Below, in pieces: positions 9,201-15,764 of a DNA stretch of 42,052 bases (the stretch's first letter is position 1; each line of letters begins with the position of its first letter). This DNA comes from Rhodospirillales bacterium. Its GTDB lineage: Bacteria; Pseudomonadota; Alphaproteobacteria; Rhodospirillales_A; JACZKS01. Both the position numbers and the translations under genes were made by a program. The notes below the pieces were generated by a model that was given only the letters and a program-made list of their open reading frames with translations, was not told the DNA's origin and did no database searches. Where the stretch lies: positions 1-42,052 of the forward strand of contig JABGRG010000025.1 in assembly GCA_018648445.1 (NCBI GenBank), in the 5' to 3' direction.

Positions 9201-9489
9201 TCACCATGACCCGGTCATCCAGCGTTTGCGAATAGACGTGCTCGACCTCGCCTATACCTTTGACGATATCTTCCAGTGGTTTGGTCACCAGTTCGACGGC
9301 ATCCTCGGCCTTGAGGCCGTCGGCGCGGACCATCACGTCGATCATGGGAACGCTGATCTGGGGTTCTTCCTCGCGCGGCAAAACCACCAGCGCCATCGCG
9401 CCCAGGGCCAGCGAAGCCAGAAGGAGAAGCGGCGTCAACGCCGAGCCGATGAAGGTACGCGTAAGGACGCCGGAAATACCCAACTTCAT
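6277..9489 (-). CDS. RND efflux pump inner-membrane transporter (HAE1-like)
   Basis: This 1070-residue protein has the full RND length, with two sets of six transmembrane helices, each interrupted by a large periplasmic loop. The proton-relay aspartate pair is seen in TM4 (GILVDDAIVVVEN, near residue 416). The TM10 motif is GIIVRNSILLVDF near residue 976, with Arg where AcrB has Lys940. Such pumps exchange protons for drugs, solvents, lipids or other toxic compounds. The substrate cannot be told here. GGAGG precedes the ATG, and the start overlaps the adaptor stop by four bases. No outer-membrane factor gene is nearby, so it presumably uses a TolC-type channel encoded elsewhere. Confidence 0.9.
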   Translation of the reverse strand: MKLGISGVLTRTFIGSALTPLLLLASLALGAMALVVLPREEEPQISVPMIDVMVRADGLKAEDAVELVTKPLEDIVKGIGEVEHVYSQTLDDRVMVTARFFVGADEDRAVLRVHEELRANMDRIPLGIPEPLIVGRGINDVPIVTLTLSPKAENVERWTDNALYNIAEELQHELIKIDDVGLTFVVGGRPDQIRVEPDPERLSLYGVTLNQLVEKVRNANRSFVVGNLREAGQSVQTVVGQTLKGVPDIGLLLITTRDGRPVYVNDVADVVVGARPAEHQVWHMTKGSDNGLVSRPAVTLAVAKRKGANAVIVADEILKRLDLVRGRLIPADVEVTTTRDYGETALEKADELLFHLGLATVSIVFLVALVLGWRAGAVVMVVVPTTILLTLFASWLMGYTINRVSLFALIFSIGILVDDAIVVVENIVRHWGMGGKRSAVQAAIDGVAEVGNPTIVATLTIVAALLPMMFVSGLMGPYMSPIPANASAAMVFSFFVAVVITPWLLMKVRKRATEIEGDGHDEGVMGRFYRKIATPVLKGRARSILFLVVTGVATAGVCVAFLTRDVTVKLLPFDNKSELQVVVDLPEGSSLEATQRVLFAAARRINDLPELTSLQAYAGTSMPFNFNGLVRHYYLRAGAEQGDLQINLSPKHERDRASHAIALDVRERLRGLPAPQGTVVKVVEVPPGPPVLSTLLAEIYGPDAATRRVTAAKVREAFEAVDFVVDVDDSFGTPPERLRIEVDQENLEYHGVQEQAVYDTLAVLMGGVQVGYSHRGAGRNPVEIAVRLPKSGLVPSERILSTPLPAPGPAGDTGANVELGDVVKLKREPASYPLFRHNGHFTEMVMGELAGRYEAPIYGMLAVEEALDNLDWGATEKPSVGYHGQPADESSSTMLWDGEWEITYVTFRDMGAAFAVAILGIYLLVVGQFGSFKLPLVILAPVPLTLIGIVFGHWLFAAPFTATSMIGFIALAGIIVRNSILLVDFIRSRQGDGEPLRDVLLEAGAIRFKPIFLTAVAAMIGAAFILADPIFQGLAISLVFGLASSTALTLLVIPALYVWLRDDRRPMTTK

Positions 9490-10478
9490 TTCGCGGCCTC
9501 CGGCTTTTGCAACACATCACCGTCGCGTAGGCCCGACAGAATTTCGGTTCCCGCTTCAAGGGCTTGACCGGTTTGCACCACGTTTTCGCCGATGCCCTTG
9601 ATGCGCACGTAGGTCACGCCGAAACGTTCAAACAAGAAGCCTTGCGGAACGACGAAGGTTTCACGCGATCCGGCGGCAACGTACACCGGAACCCGCTCGC
9701 CGACGAAATAATCGCCTAGGCCATCAACCTCGACATCGGCGACGACCCGGCCTTGCCTCATTTCCGGGTAAACTTGCCTGATAGATCCGCTGCGCGCCTT
9801 CAGGTTTTGACCGCCGATTGATACGGATTCGCCCCGCTGAATGAAGCGCGCGTGGCGTTCGGGAAGGTGCATGCGCAAAATGAATGCGTCGGCGGCCAGG
9901 GTCGCAACCACTTCACCCGGCTGCACGTTCGTTCCCTGTGTCACATGGACTTTAAGCACCCGGCCATCCGTCGGGGCCAAAACCACGCCTTCGCTTTGCC
10001 GCTGTGAAATAACGGCCTTTTCCGCCTTCATCGCCGCCAGCTGTTGTTCGGCGACATCCATGTTGGTTTGCGCCTGATCCAGACGGACCTGGCTGGCAAT
10101 TCCGCTTTTGCGCAATCTAGCGATACGATCCAGGGCGGTTCTTGCCAAATCTCTCTGGGCGGCGACCGAGCGAATGCGCGCTTCCAGCGCCTGCATGCTC
10201 AGGCGCAGCTTGGGGTCTACCACCCGGGCCAGGCGGCTGCCCTTTTTCACACGGCTGCCTTCGTCCACTTCCAGGCTTGAGATGGTTCCGCTGATACGCG
10301 TGCGCGCCGTGGCGGAGTCGATGCTTTCGACCGTCGCGAATACCGCTTTGCGATCCACAATCGTCGATTTTCGCACGGTGAATTCACCATCGGCGGCAAG
10401 CGCGCAAACCGGTTGCCCCAGAGTTGCGACGGCAAAAATGATTGGCAAAACGGCGCGAAGCACCTGAACGCTTTTCAT
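9486..10478 (-). CDS. RND efflux periplasmic adaptor (membrane fusion protein)
   Basis: This 330-residue protein has an N-terminal signal peptide (cleavage near ALAADG). A barrel-sandwich/lipoyl half follows (GTISSLEVDEGSRVKKGSRLARV), then an alpha-helical hairpin of about 75 residues, the second lipoyl half (VLAPTDGRVLKVHVTQGTNVQPGEVVATL) and beta-barrel/membrane-proximal domains. It links the RND transporter to an outer-membrane channel. GAGGAAG lies before the ATG. It is the first gene of a two-gene operon, driven by a near-consensus promoter with a palindrome inside the spacer (see 10517-10544). It lacks the N-terminal lipid-anchor cysteine of AcrA. Confidence 0.9.
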   Translation of the reverse strand: MKSVQVLRAVLPIIFAVATLGQPVCALAADGEFTVRKSTIVDRKAVFATVESIDSATARTRISGTISSLEVDEGSRVKKGSRLARVVDPKLRLSMQALEARIRSVAAQRDLARTALDRIARLRKSGIASQVRLDQAQTNMDVAEQQLAAMKAEKAVISQRQSEGVVLAPTDGRVLKVHVTQGTNVQPGEVVATLAADAFILRMHLPERHARFIQRGESVSIGGQNLKARSGSIRQVYPEMRQGRVVADVEVDGLGDYFVGERVPVYVAAGSRETFVVPQGFLFERFGVTYVRIKGIGENVVQTGQALEAGTEILSGLRDGDVLQKPEAAK

Positions 10479-10516
10479 AATCTTTCTTCCTCGAACGTAT
10501 CCGTGTGACGGGAACT

Positions 10517-10544
10517 ATTATATTAGTACTTGCTAATTTATCAA
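10517..10544 (-). promoter_or_regulatory. Near-consensus sigma-70 promoter of the RND operon
   Basis: On the minus strand TTGATA (10539-10544) and a perfect TATAAT (10517-10522) are separated by 16 nt. This is the strongest promoter-like sequence I found in the window. Transcription would start near 10510, about 30 nt before the adaptor ATG. The spacer is occupied by the palindrome listed separately, which suggests that a bound repressor would block polymerase. Confidence 0.75.
10522..10537. promoter_or_regulatory. Palindromic operator candidate shared by divergent promoters
   Basis: ATTAG-N6-CTAAT is a perfect 5-bp inverted repeat. It fills the -35/-10 spacer of the RND promoter and overlaps the -35 of the divergent DUF2892 promoter. 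This is the position expected of a repressor site controlling both units. DUF2892/YgaP-like genes are often controlled by ArsR-family repressors of the BigR/YgaV/SqrR type that sense reactive sulfur. No regulator gene lies next to it, so the binder is inferred only. Confidence 0.55.
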
Positions 10545-10557
10545 CGGTTTATATATT
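10530..10557 (+). promoter_or_regulatory. Candidate promoter for the DUF2892 gene
   Basis: On the plus strand TTGCTA (10530-10535) and TATATT (10552-10557) are 16 nt apart. Transcription would start near 10565, leaving a leader of about 40 nt before the ATG at 10605. The -35 lies within the palindrome 10522-10537. Confidence 0.5.
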
Positions 10558-10604
10558 TAGGCGGCAGGTTATGTTTTTCAATCCTACGCTATGGAGAAAA
10601 CGAA

Positions 10605-10808
10605 ATGTCGATCGATCGAATTGTTATGGCCTTCGCCGGTATCGTAATTTTGGCCAGTTCAGGCCTTTCCGTCTACCACGATCCGAATTGGCTGTGGGTG
10701 ACGGCTTTTGTCGGCGCCAATCTTCTGCAGGCCGCCTTTACCGGTTTTTGCCCGCTGGCAATTATCCTGAAAAAACTGGGAGCGAACCCCGGCAAGGCAT
10801 TCTCCTGA
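10605..10808 (+). CDS. DUF2892 (YgaP-like) inner-membrane protein
   Basis: This 67-residue protein has two hydrophobic helices ([19 protein letters not shown] and [18 protein letters not shown]) followed by [15 protein letters not shown], the usual end of the DUF2892 domain. That domain forms the membrane part of the rhodanese YgaP. Here it stands alone without a rhodanese domain. GGAGA lies before the ATG at 10605. Upstream in-frame codons are not used because the promoter and this ribosome site fit better. It is divergent from the RND pump and shares a control region with it, suggesting co-regulation. The domain keeps one cysteine (GFCPL). The biochemical role of stand-alone DUF2892 proteins is not known to me. 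Confidence 0.85.
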   Translation: MSIDRIVMAFAGIVILASSGLSVYHDPNWLWVTAFVGANLLQAAFTGFCPLAIILKKLGANPGKAFS

Positions 10809-10877
10809 ATACGGTGCCTCTTGAGGCCCGCTCGCGAAACGCGCTAAGAATATCCCCCTTACCTCCAGGAGAGCCTC

Positions 10878-11684
10878 ATGCGCGTTTCGATCATCCAGAT
10901 GAATGCCGGTGCCGACAAGGCCGCAAACCATAAATGTGCCGCCTCGCTCATCGCCGCAGCGGTGACCACCGACCGCACGGACATGGTGGTGCTGCCCGAG
11001 ATGTTCGCATTCCACGGGATGGACTCTGAAGGCCGCCGCGCGGCGGCTGAAACCATTCCCGGCGGCGAGACCTATGGTTTTCTGAAATCGCTGGCCATCG
11101 AGCACGGCATTTTCGTTCATGGCGGCAGCTACATTGAAGCCGCGGACGATCAATTTTACAACACGACCGTCGCCTTCGGACCCAATGGCGAGGAGTTGGC
11201 GCGCTACCGCAAAATCCATCTGTTCGACGTAACCACGCAGGACGGTAAGGAATACCGGGAATCGGCAGTTTTCTCGCGGGGCGGCGACATCGTTACCTAT
11301 GAAGGAATTGAGGGGCGAATCGGCTGTTCAATTTGCTATGACCTTCGCTTCCCCGAGCTTTATCAGGCGTTGGCCGAAGCCCGCTGCAAGATCATCATGG
11401 TTCCCGCCGCCTTCACCCTGATGACCGGTAAGGATCATTGGGAAATTTTGTTGCGGGCGCGGGCCGTCGAAACGGAAACCTATGTCGTCGCCGCCGCCCA
11501 GTGGGGTCCGTATCCGGGCGGAAAAGGCGCCAGCTTCGGCCATTCCATGATTGTTGATCCGTGGGGGAACGTCATCGCGCGCATCCCCGAAGGCGATGGC
11601 TTTGCCACGGCGCGGCTGGACATGGGATATGTCGACACGGTGCGCGCGCGAATTCCGGTCGCCGAACATAAAGTGTTGAAATAA
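10878..11684 (+). CDS. Carbon-nitrogen hydrolase (Nit1/omega-amidase-like)
   Basis: This 268-residue protein is a nitrilase-superfamily enzyme with the complete catalytic set: E41 (VLPEMF), K112 (YRKIHLFD) and C153 (CYDLRFPEL). The YRKIHLFDV and RFPELYQALA motifs place it in the Nit branch (deaminated-glutathione amidase / omega-amidase). These enzymes hydrolyse the amide of side-product metabolites such as deaminated glutathione or alpha-ketoglutaramate in the cytoplasm. AGGAG precedes the ATG. It is convergent with the cation exporter gene, and the 266-bp inverted-repeat element fills the space between them, starting only 2 nt after this stop codon. Confidence 0.9.
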   Translation: MRVSIIQMNAGADKAANHKCAASLIAAAVTTDRTDMVVLPEMFAFHGMDSEGRRAAAETIPGGETYGFLKSLAIEHGIFVHGGSYIEAADDQFYNTTVAFGPNGEELARYRKIHLFDVTTQDGKEYRESAVFSRGGDIVTYEGIEGRIGCSICYDLRFPELYQALAEARCKIIMVPAAFTLMTGKDHWEILLRARAVETETYVVAAAQWGPYPGGKGASFGHSMIVDPWGNVIARIPEGDGFATARLDMGYVDTVRARIPVAEHKVLK

Positions 11685-11686
11685 CG

Positions 11687-11719
11687 AGGGCACTTTCCGA
11701 CCAGATAAAGGCATTCTGA
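11687..11719. repeat. Left 33-bp terminal inverted repeat
   Basis: This arm begins AGGGCACTTTCC and is the exact reverse complement of 11920-11952. It starts 2 nt after the nitrilase stop codon. Confidence 0.85.
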
Positions 11720-11919
11720 TGCGTTTCGGTGGAGCGATCCGCTAGGCGTTTCGCGAAGCGCGATGCTTTCGCATCGGGCAAACGGAACAACGACGCGGGC
11801 GGCCACCGGATCGCACCCATCGGGCGGGCCGTTTAAGGTCGTGGAGTCGTCGAACCTCTTGCCCGTAGCAAAGGCTACGCGCTGAGAAGTGCTCCTAACC
11901 ACGGCCTTAAACGGCCACG

Positions 11920-11952
11920 TCAGAATGCCTTTATCTGGTCGGAAAGTGCCCT
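11920..11952. repeat. Right 33-bp terminal inverted repeat
   Basis: This arm ends GGAAAGTGCCCT and is the exact reverse complement of 11687-11719. Its last two bases form part of the TAG stop codon of the cation exporter gene on the minus strand. Confidence 0.85.
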
Positions 11953-12916
11953 AGCTTTTTGCACCCAATCGGGATCGGCGTATTCGCCTGCTTTCCTCGG
12001 GAACCACGCTAACAGGATCGGGATGGATCAGAACCTCCGCGTGGGGGTAGACTTTGGCCATCTCCATTTCAACTCGTTCAACCAGTTCATGGGCCGGTTT
12101 AAGCGGCAAATCGTCCGCCATAACAAGATGAAGCTGGATGAAGAGGCTGGTTCCCGACGACCGGGTACGAAGGTCGTGAACGCCGAGAACCCCGTCACAG
12201 GCCTGGGCGATCCCGCGGATGTTCTCGCGCTCTTCATCGGGAAGTTCCCTATCCATCAGAACATCCAGAGCCTGGCGGCCGATCCGCCACGCTCCCCAGC
12301 AGATAAACGAGGCGATACCGATGGCGAACAACGGGTCGGCAGCCAACCACCCGAATTGGGTCGTCACGTACAACGACACGATCACGCTGGCGTTGACCAG
12401 TATGTCGTTCTGATAATTCAGTGATTCCGCGCCGATGGCCAGCGAGCCCGTCTTGCGAACCACGTATTTCTGGAAGACAACAAGACTCGCGCTCATCACC
12501 ATGCCCAGCACCATCACCGCGTATCCCAAATCGGTGTTACTAAGTTCTTGCGGGAAGAGCAGGCGGCTCATGGCCTGACCGAAGACGAAAATCCCCGACC
12601 CCAAAACGAATGCCGCTTCGGCCAGTCCGCCAAGGGATTCCGCCTTTCCATGACCGAAACGGTGTTCGTGATCAGCCGGTTGAAGTGAGTGACGAACGGC
12701 AAAGAAGGTGACCAACGAGGCGCCAACATCCAACATGGAATCAATCAGGGTCGACAACATGCTGACGGAATCTGTGGCCACCCATGCGGCCAACTTGGCA
12801 ATAACCAACGTTCCGGCAACCGAGACCGAAGCATAGGTCGCGGCCCGCATGAGGCGGCCAGCGCGTTCCGGGCTCAAGCGCCCTTGCGATCTTTCGTTAT
12901 TGGTTGATTTCGCCAT
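11951..12916 (-). CDS. Cation diffusion facilitator (FieF/YiiP-like), possibly Mn2+/Fe2+
   Basis: This 321-residue CDF transporter has six transmembrane helices and a C-terminal cytoplasmic ferredoxin-like domain (DLRTRSSGTSLFIQLHLVMADDLPLKPAH). It follows E. coli YiiP closely: D59 and D63 (IDSMLD) match site-A D45/D49, and D82/H85/H89 (ADHEHRFGH) match the second site. In TM5 the sequence is SLNYQND, so N167 replaces the His153 of YiiP that helps select zinc, while D171 is kept. This points away from zinc and perhaps toward Mn2+ or Fe2+. AGGGCG precedes the ATG. It lies 8 nt after pdxH, probably in one operon, and its stop codon touches the inverted-repeat element. Confidence 0.85.
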   Translation of the reverse strand: MAKSTNNERSQGRLSPERAGRLMRAATYASVSVAGTLVIAKLAAWVATDSVSMLSTLIDSMLDVGASLVTFFAVRHSLQPADHEHRFGHGKAESLGGLAEAAFVLGSGIFVFGQAMSRLLFPQELSNTDLGYAVMVLGMVMSASLVVFQKYVVRKTGSLAIGAESLNYQNDILVNASVIVSLYVTTQFGWLAADPLFAIGIASFICWGAWRIGRQALDVLMDRELPDEERENIRGIAQACDGVLGVHDLRTRSSGTSLFIQLHLVMADDLPLKPAHELVERVEMEMAKVYPHAEVLIHPDPVSVVPEESRRIRRSRLGAKS

Positions 12917-12924
12917 AATACGCC

Positions 12925-13503
12925 CTATGGGAACAGCTTAACCGTCTGCCACGCGTCACCTAACTTGGTGAACAGAGACCGGTCGTGCAACCGCGATTTC
13001 CGATCCTGCCAAAACTCGATTCTCTCGGGCACCACTCGAAAACCCGACCAGAATTCCGGCCTCGGCACGGTTCCAACGTGGAATTTAGCGGCAAATTTGG
13101 CCACCCGTTTTTCCAATTCGAACCGCCCTTCCAAGGGCTGCGATTGTTTTGACGCCCAGGCTCCGATTCGGCTGCCGCGATCCCGCGAGGCGAAATAGGC
13201 GTCGGCCTCAGCGTCGCCCACGGGTGCAACCAGCCCCTCGACAGTGACCTGCCGGGCCAGCGATTTCCAATGGAAACATAGCCCCACGCGGGCATTCTCA
13301 CCGATCTGTGCGGCCTTGCGGCTGCCCAGATTGGTGTAAAATACAAATCCGCGCTCGTCGATACCCTTCAACAAAACCATTCGAACGCTGGGCGCGCCAT
13401 CCGCTCCAACCGTCGCCAGAGCGACAGCGGTTGGATTGTCGGGTTCCGACTTTTCGGCCTCGGCAAGCCATTCCCTGAAAAGGACAATCGGATCGTTTGT
13501 CAC
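12925..13503 (-). CDS. pdxH: Pyridoxamine 5'-phosphate oxidase
   Basis: This 192-residue FMN enzyme oxidises pyridoxine/pyridoxamine 5'-phosphate to pyridoxal 5'-phosphate. Seen motifs include [25 protein letters not shown], the FMN/substrate region [23 protein letters not shown], and the PNPOx C-terminal signature [13 protein letters not shown]. The frame continues upstream to a TTG at 13551, but the GTG at 13503 gives the usual family start ([21 protein letters not shown]) and follows GGGG at good spacing. It precedes the cation exporter by 8 nt. A divergent promoter region separates it from the lipoprotein gene. Confidence 0.92.
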   Translation of the reverse strand: MTNDPIVLFREWLAEAEKSEPDNPTAVALATVGADGAPSVRMVLLKGIDERGFVFYTNLGSRKAAQIGENARVGLCFHWKSLARQVTVEGLVAPVGDAEADAYFASRDRGSRIGAWASKQSQPLEGRFELEKRVAKFAAKFHVGTVPRPEFWSGFRVVPERIEFWQDRKSRLHDRSLFTKLGDAWQTVKLFP

Positions 13504-13648
13504 GGCGCGCGGCCCCTTCGTATCCAAAAACAAGCGCGTTTGCGCTCCCAAATCGGCCTAGTTCCTACCATATCTAATGGACGGCGAGTAAGCATTGAGA
13601 AATGTTTTTCCGCGTATACTTATTGGCGGACGATGAGAAGGATCAATT

Positions 13649-14119
13649 ATGGCAGCGAAAAGAATTTTGATGGTCGCGCTGGCCGCCTTTCTCATAACGG
13701 CGTGCAGCGAAATGCGGGACCGCCCCAACGAAACGGCGGGCGGCTTTTTGGGCGCAATTGCAGGCGGCCTGATCGGCGCACAATTCGGCGGTGGATCCGG
13801 AGCAATTGTAACAACGGCGCTGGGCTCGTTTCTCGGCGCATGGGCGGGAAGCGAGGTCGGTCGATCCATGGACGAAGATGACCGACGCTACGCCACGCAG
13901 GCCCACGAGCAGGCTTTCGTCAGCGGCCAGACAATGCGCTGGAACAATCCCGATTCCGGTAACCACGGAATCGTTCAGCCGGGACGCGACGGAACGAATA
14001 CGGCCACCGGTGCCTATTGTCGCGAATTCCAGACGACCATCGTTGTCGACGGCATTAGCGAACAGGCCTACGGCACGGCCTGCCGCCAACCGGACGGTTC
14101 CTGGCAGATCATAAATTAG
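13649..14119 (+). CDS. Glycine-zipper outer-membrane lipoprotein (17-kDa surface antigen family)
   Basis: This 156-residue protein has a lipoprotein signal peptide ending in the lipobox LITAC (C19). A glycine-zipper 2TM segment follows (GGFLGAIAGGLIGAQFGGGSG...GSFLGAWAGSEVG). The C-terminal part carries REFQTTIVVDG and GTACRQPDGSWQI, with two cysteines, as in rickettsial 17-kDa antigens and COG4520 proteins. It should be anchored in the outer membrane and contribute to envelope structure. AAGGA lies before the ATG. The 3' end overlaps the convergent YihY gene by three bases. Confidence 0.88.
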   Translation: MAAKRILMVALAAFLITACSEMRDRPNETAGGFLGAIAGGLIGAQFGGGSGAIVTTALGSFLGAWAGSEVGRSMDEDDRRYATQAHEQAFVSGQTMRWNNPDSGNHGIVQPGRDGTNTATGAYCREFQTTIVVDGISEQAYGTACRQPDGSWQIIN

Positions 14120-15405
14120 GCCGTCTTTCGCGCATCCGACGTGTGTTCTGTTGTCTCACTCTCCGAACTCAGCAGATCGCGCAGCGAAAGGCTGGCGGCG
14201 TTCTTCTGCAATTCCGCAAGATCAACCAACCTGCCGGCCAATCGCGGTTGCCAAGCCGCGCCGCGCACGCCCCTCCCGCCGGGTTCGATGGCCAAACCGA
14301 GAAGGCGCATCAGATCATACAGGCTGACCGTGACCAGATCGCGCACCAATACCCATCCGCGTTTCGTGGTTTGATCGGTAAAGCCCGATTTTTCCAACAT
14401 AACCAGTGTATCGTCCACGACCTTACCGCCCAGCGCGGTTTCCTTCATAATCGCGGCGCGCGACGTTCCTTTGCCGTTACGGCTTCCGATAAACAGGCAA
14501 TCGAGGATTTGCAACGCCGCGATCAGCCTTTCCTCGGGAGCCAGTGTTTTGTTTCGCTCTCTGATTCCGGCGCGCCATTCGCCTAACGACGCGGTAATCA
14601 CCGCGCCGAAAATCACCACCGCCCACGACATGTACATCCAGACCAGGAAAATCGGCACCACCGAAACGGCGCCGTAGATGGTCTGATAGGTCGGGAATTT
14701 CGTGACGTAAATTCCGAAACCCTTGCGCAGCATGGCAAACAACAATCCGGCGATAATGCCCCCTATCAGGGCGTTCAGGGAATTGATGCGGCGATTGGGG
14801 ACGATGATGTAACAAAGGGTCAGGGCGACGATAACCATTAAGGTCGGCAGGAACTGGGTAAAATTGACCAGCGTACTTTGCACCCCGTCGACACCGGCCC
14901 AGCGGGTCAGCGCGAAAAAGTACGTGCTCAGCGAAAAACTGGCTCCCAGCAGCAGCGGCCCCAGCGTCAGGAGAGCCCAAAAAACCAGCAAACGTGGTAC
15001 CATCGCCCGCGCGCGCGCCACCCGGAAGATGGCGTTCAGATCGGCCTCGATGGTCCCAAGCAGAAGAACTGCGGTCGCCGCCAGACCAATGATACCGACC
15101 GCCGTAAGCCCCGCCGTATTCTTGATGAACTGATCGAAATACTCGCGCATAGCCTCCGCCGATTGCGGCAGGAAGTTACTGAACAGCGCGCCCTGGAATT
15201 CCTCGCGAATACCTTCGAACACCGGGAACGCCGCCAACATCGAAAAAGCAATAGCGGATAGTGGAACCACAGCCAAAAGCGATGTGTAGCTAAGGGACGC
15301 CGCCATGCGCAGCCCCCTGTCCTCCTGAAATCGGCTCATGGCAAAGCCGAGAAAAGCCCTGATCTCCCGAGCCTTCTCCACCACATCGACATCGGCCAAA
15401 CGCAT
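14116..15405 (-). CDS. YihY/BrkB-family membrane protein
   Basis: This 429-residue protein is of the YihY/virulence-factor BrkB family (UPF0761, formerly annotated as RNase BN). About six transmembrane helices lie in the first 280 residues, with the family motifs RMAASLSYTSLLAVVPL, FGIYVTKFPTYQTIYGAVSVVPIFLVWMY (as shorter segments) and VVIFGAVITASLGEW. A cytoplasmic C-terminal extension of about 140 residues resembles a winged-helix module (AAIMKETALGGKVVDDTLVMLEKSG). It has no proven enzymatic role. GGAGGA precedes the ATG. It is convergent with the lipoprotein gene. Confidence 0.88.
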   Translation of the reverse strand: MRLADVDVVEKAREIRAFLGFAMSRFQEDRGLRMAASLSYTSLLAVVPLSAIAFSMLAAFPVFEGIREEFQGALFSNFLPQSAEAMREYFDQFIKNTAGLTAVGIIGLAATAVLLLGTIEADLNAIFRVARARAMVPRLLVFWALLTLGPLLLGASFSLSTYFFALTRWAGVDGVQSTLVNFTQFLPTLMVIVALTLCYIIVPNRRINSLNALIGGIIAGLLFAMLRKGFGIYVTKFPTYQTIYGAVSVVPIFLVWMYMSWAVVIFGAVITASLGEWRAGIRERNKTLAPEERLIAALQILDCLFIGSRNGKGTSRAAIMKETALGGKVVDDTLVMLEKSGFTDQTTKRGWVLVRDLVTVSLYDLMRLLGLAIEPGGRGVRGAAWQPRLAGRLVDLAELQKNAASLSLRDLLSSESETTEHTSDARKTA

Positions 15406-15607
15406 CGAACGTCCTCCGCTAGCAATGAATGGTCATGCCCACTTTTTTCCAAAGTATACGCCGAAACGAACCAAAAGCGGAATGCCTGAGGGATCGACGA
15501 CGAAAATCTACTTTTCCACCCTCCGCTCCATTCGCCCTCCCCCATTAACGCCGCCGCGCCTTAATGAAGGTTCATGCTTATTAACTGCGATTGCGTCTTA
15601 TTTGCAA

Positions 15608-15636
15608 TTGATATTGGTTCAATTTGGTCTTAGATT
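15608..15636 (+). promoter_or_regulatory. Candidate promoter for the multicopper oxidase-ZIP operon
   Basis: TTGATA (15608-15613) and TAGATT (15631-15636) are separated by 17 nt, in the most AT-rich part of the intergenic region. The 22 nt directly upstream (15586-15607) read, on the minus strand, TTGCAAATAAGACGC then AATCGCA. I judge this a loose match to proteobacterial Fur sites. Confidence 0.4.
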
Positions 15637-15661
15637 TAGGTATGTGGCACGTTTCTTTTAG

Positions 15662-15703
15662 GATGGGGTTTTGTGCGTTTGGGACGGGGTCTCGTGCGTA
15701 TGG
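15662..15703 (+). repeat. Two tandem imperfect 21-nt direct repeats
   Basis: GATGGGGTTTTGTGCGTTTGG-like and GACGGGGTCTCGTGCGTATGG-like units sit head to tail (17 of 21 positions match), 60 nt before the oxidase ATG and within its presumed leader. They could be a regulator-binding pair or a simple duplication. Confidence 0.5.
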
Positions 15704-15764
15704 CAAACATCGGATTTGCAGCCCGATCTTCTATGCGCCCTCCCCGCTGACGGATTAAAACAGG

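Larger units (their letters stand above)
11687..11952. mobile_element. 266-bp MITE-like element with 33-bp perfect terminal inverted repeats
   Basis: The stretch between the nitrilase gene and the cation exporter is bounded by two perfect inverted copies of a 33-nt sequence beginning AGGGCACTTTCCGACC. The 200-nt interior carries no credible gene. It is packed with nested inverted repeats: an 18-bp stem (11827-11844 with 11899-11916, a single G-U), a 6-bp hairpin CGATGC-TTTC-GCATCG, a 5-bp hairpin GTAGC-AAAG-GCTAC and GCGATCCG/CGGATCGC. I see no target-site duplication. It fits a non-autonomous transposon (MITE) or a large structured bidirectional terminator. No second copy occurs in this window. 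Confidence 0.65.
15406..15764. other. 359-nt intergenic region upstream of the multicopper oxidase
   Basis: This region separates yihY (minus) from the multicopper oxidase (plus). I see no credible coding frame. It contains an AT-rich zone at 15580-15640 with a promoter candidate, a 22-nt site loosely resembling a Fur box at 15586-15607, and two imperfect 21-nt direct repeats at 15662-15703. If the promoter is right, the oxidase mRNA has a leader of about 120 nt. Confidence 0.5.

Noticed and set aside
11480..11902. Minus-strand open frames inside the inverted-repeat element
   Set aside because: They cross the nitrilase gene or the hairpin-rich core, with no ribosome site and no protein-like pattern.
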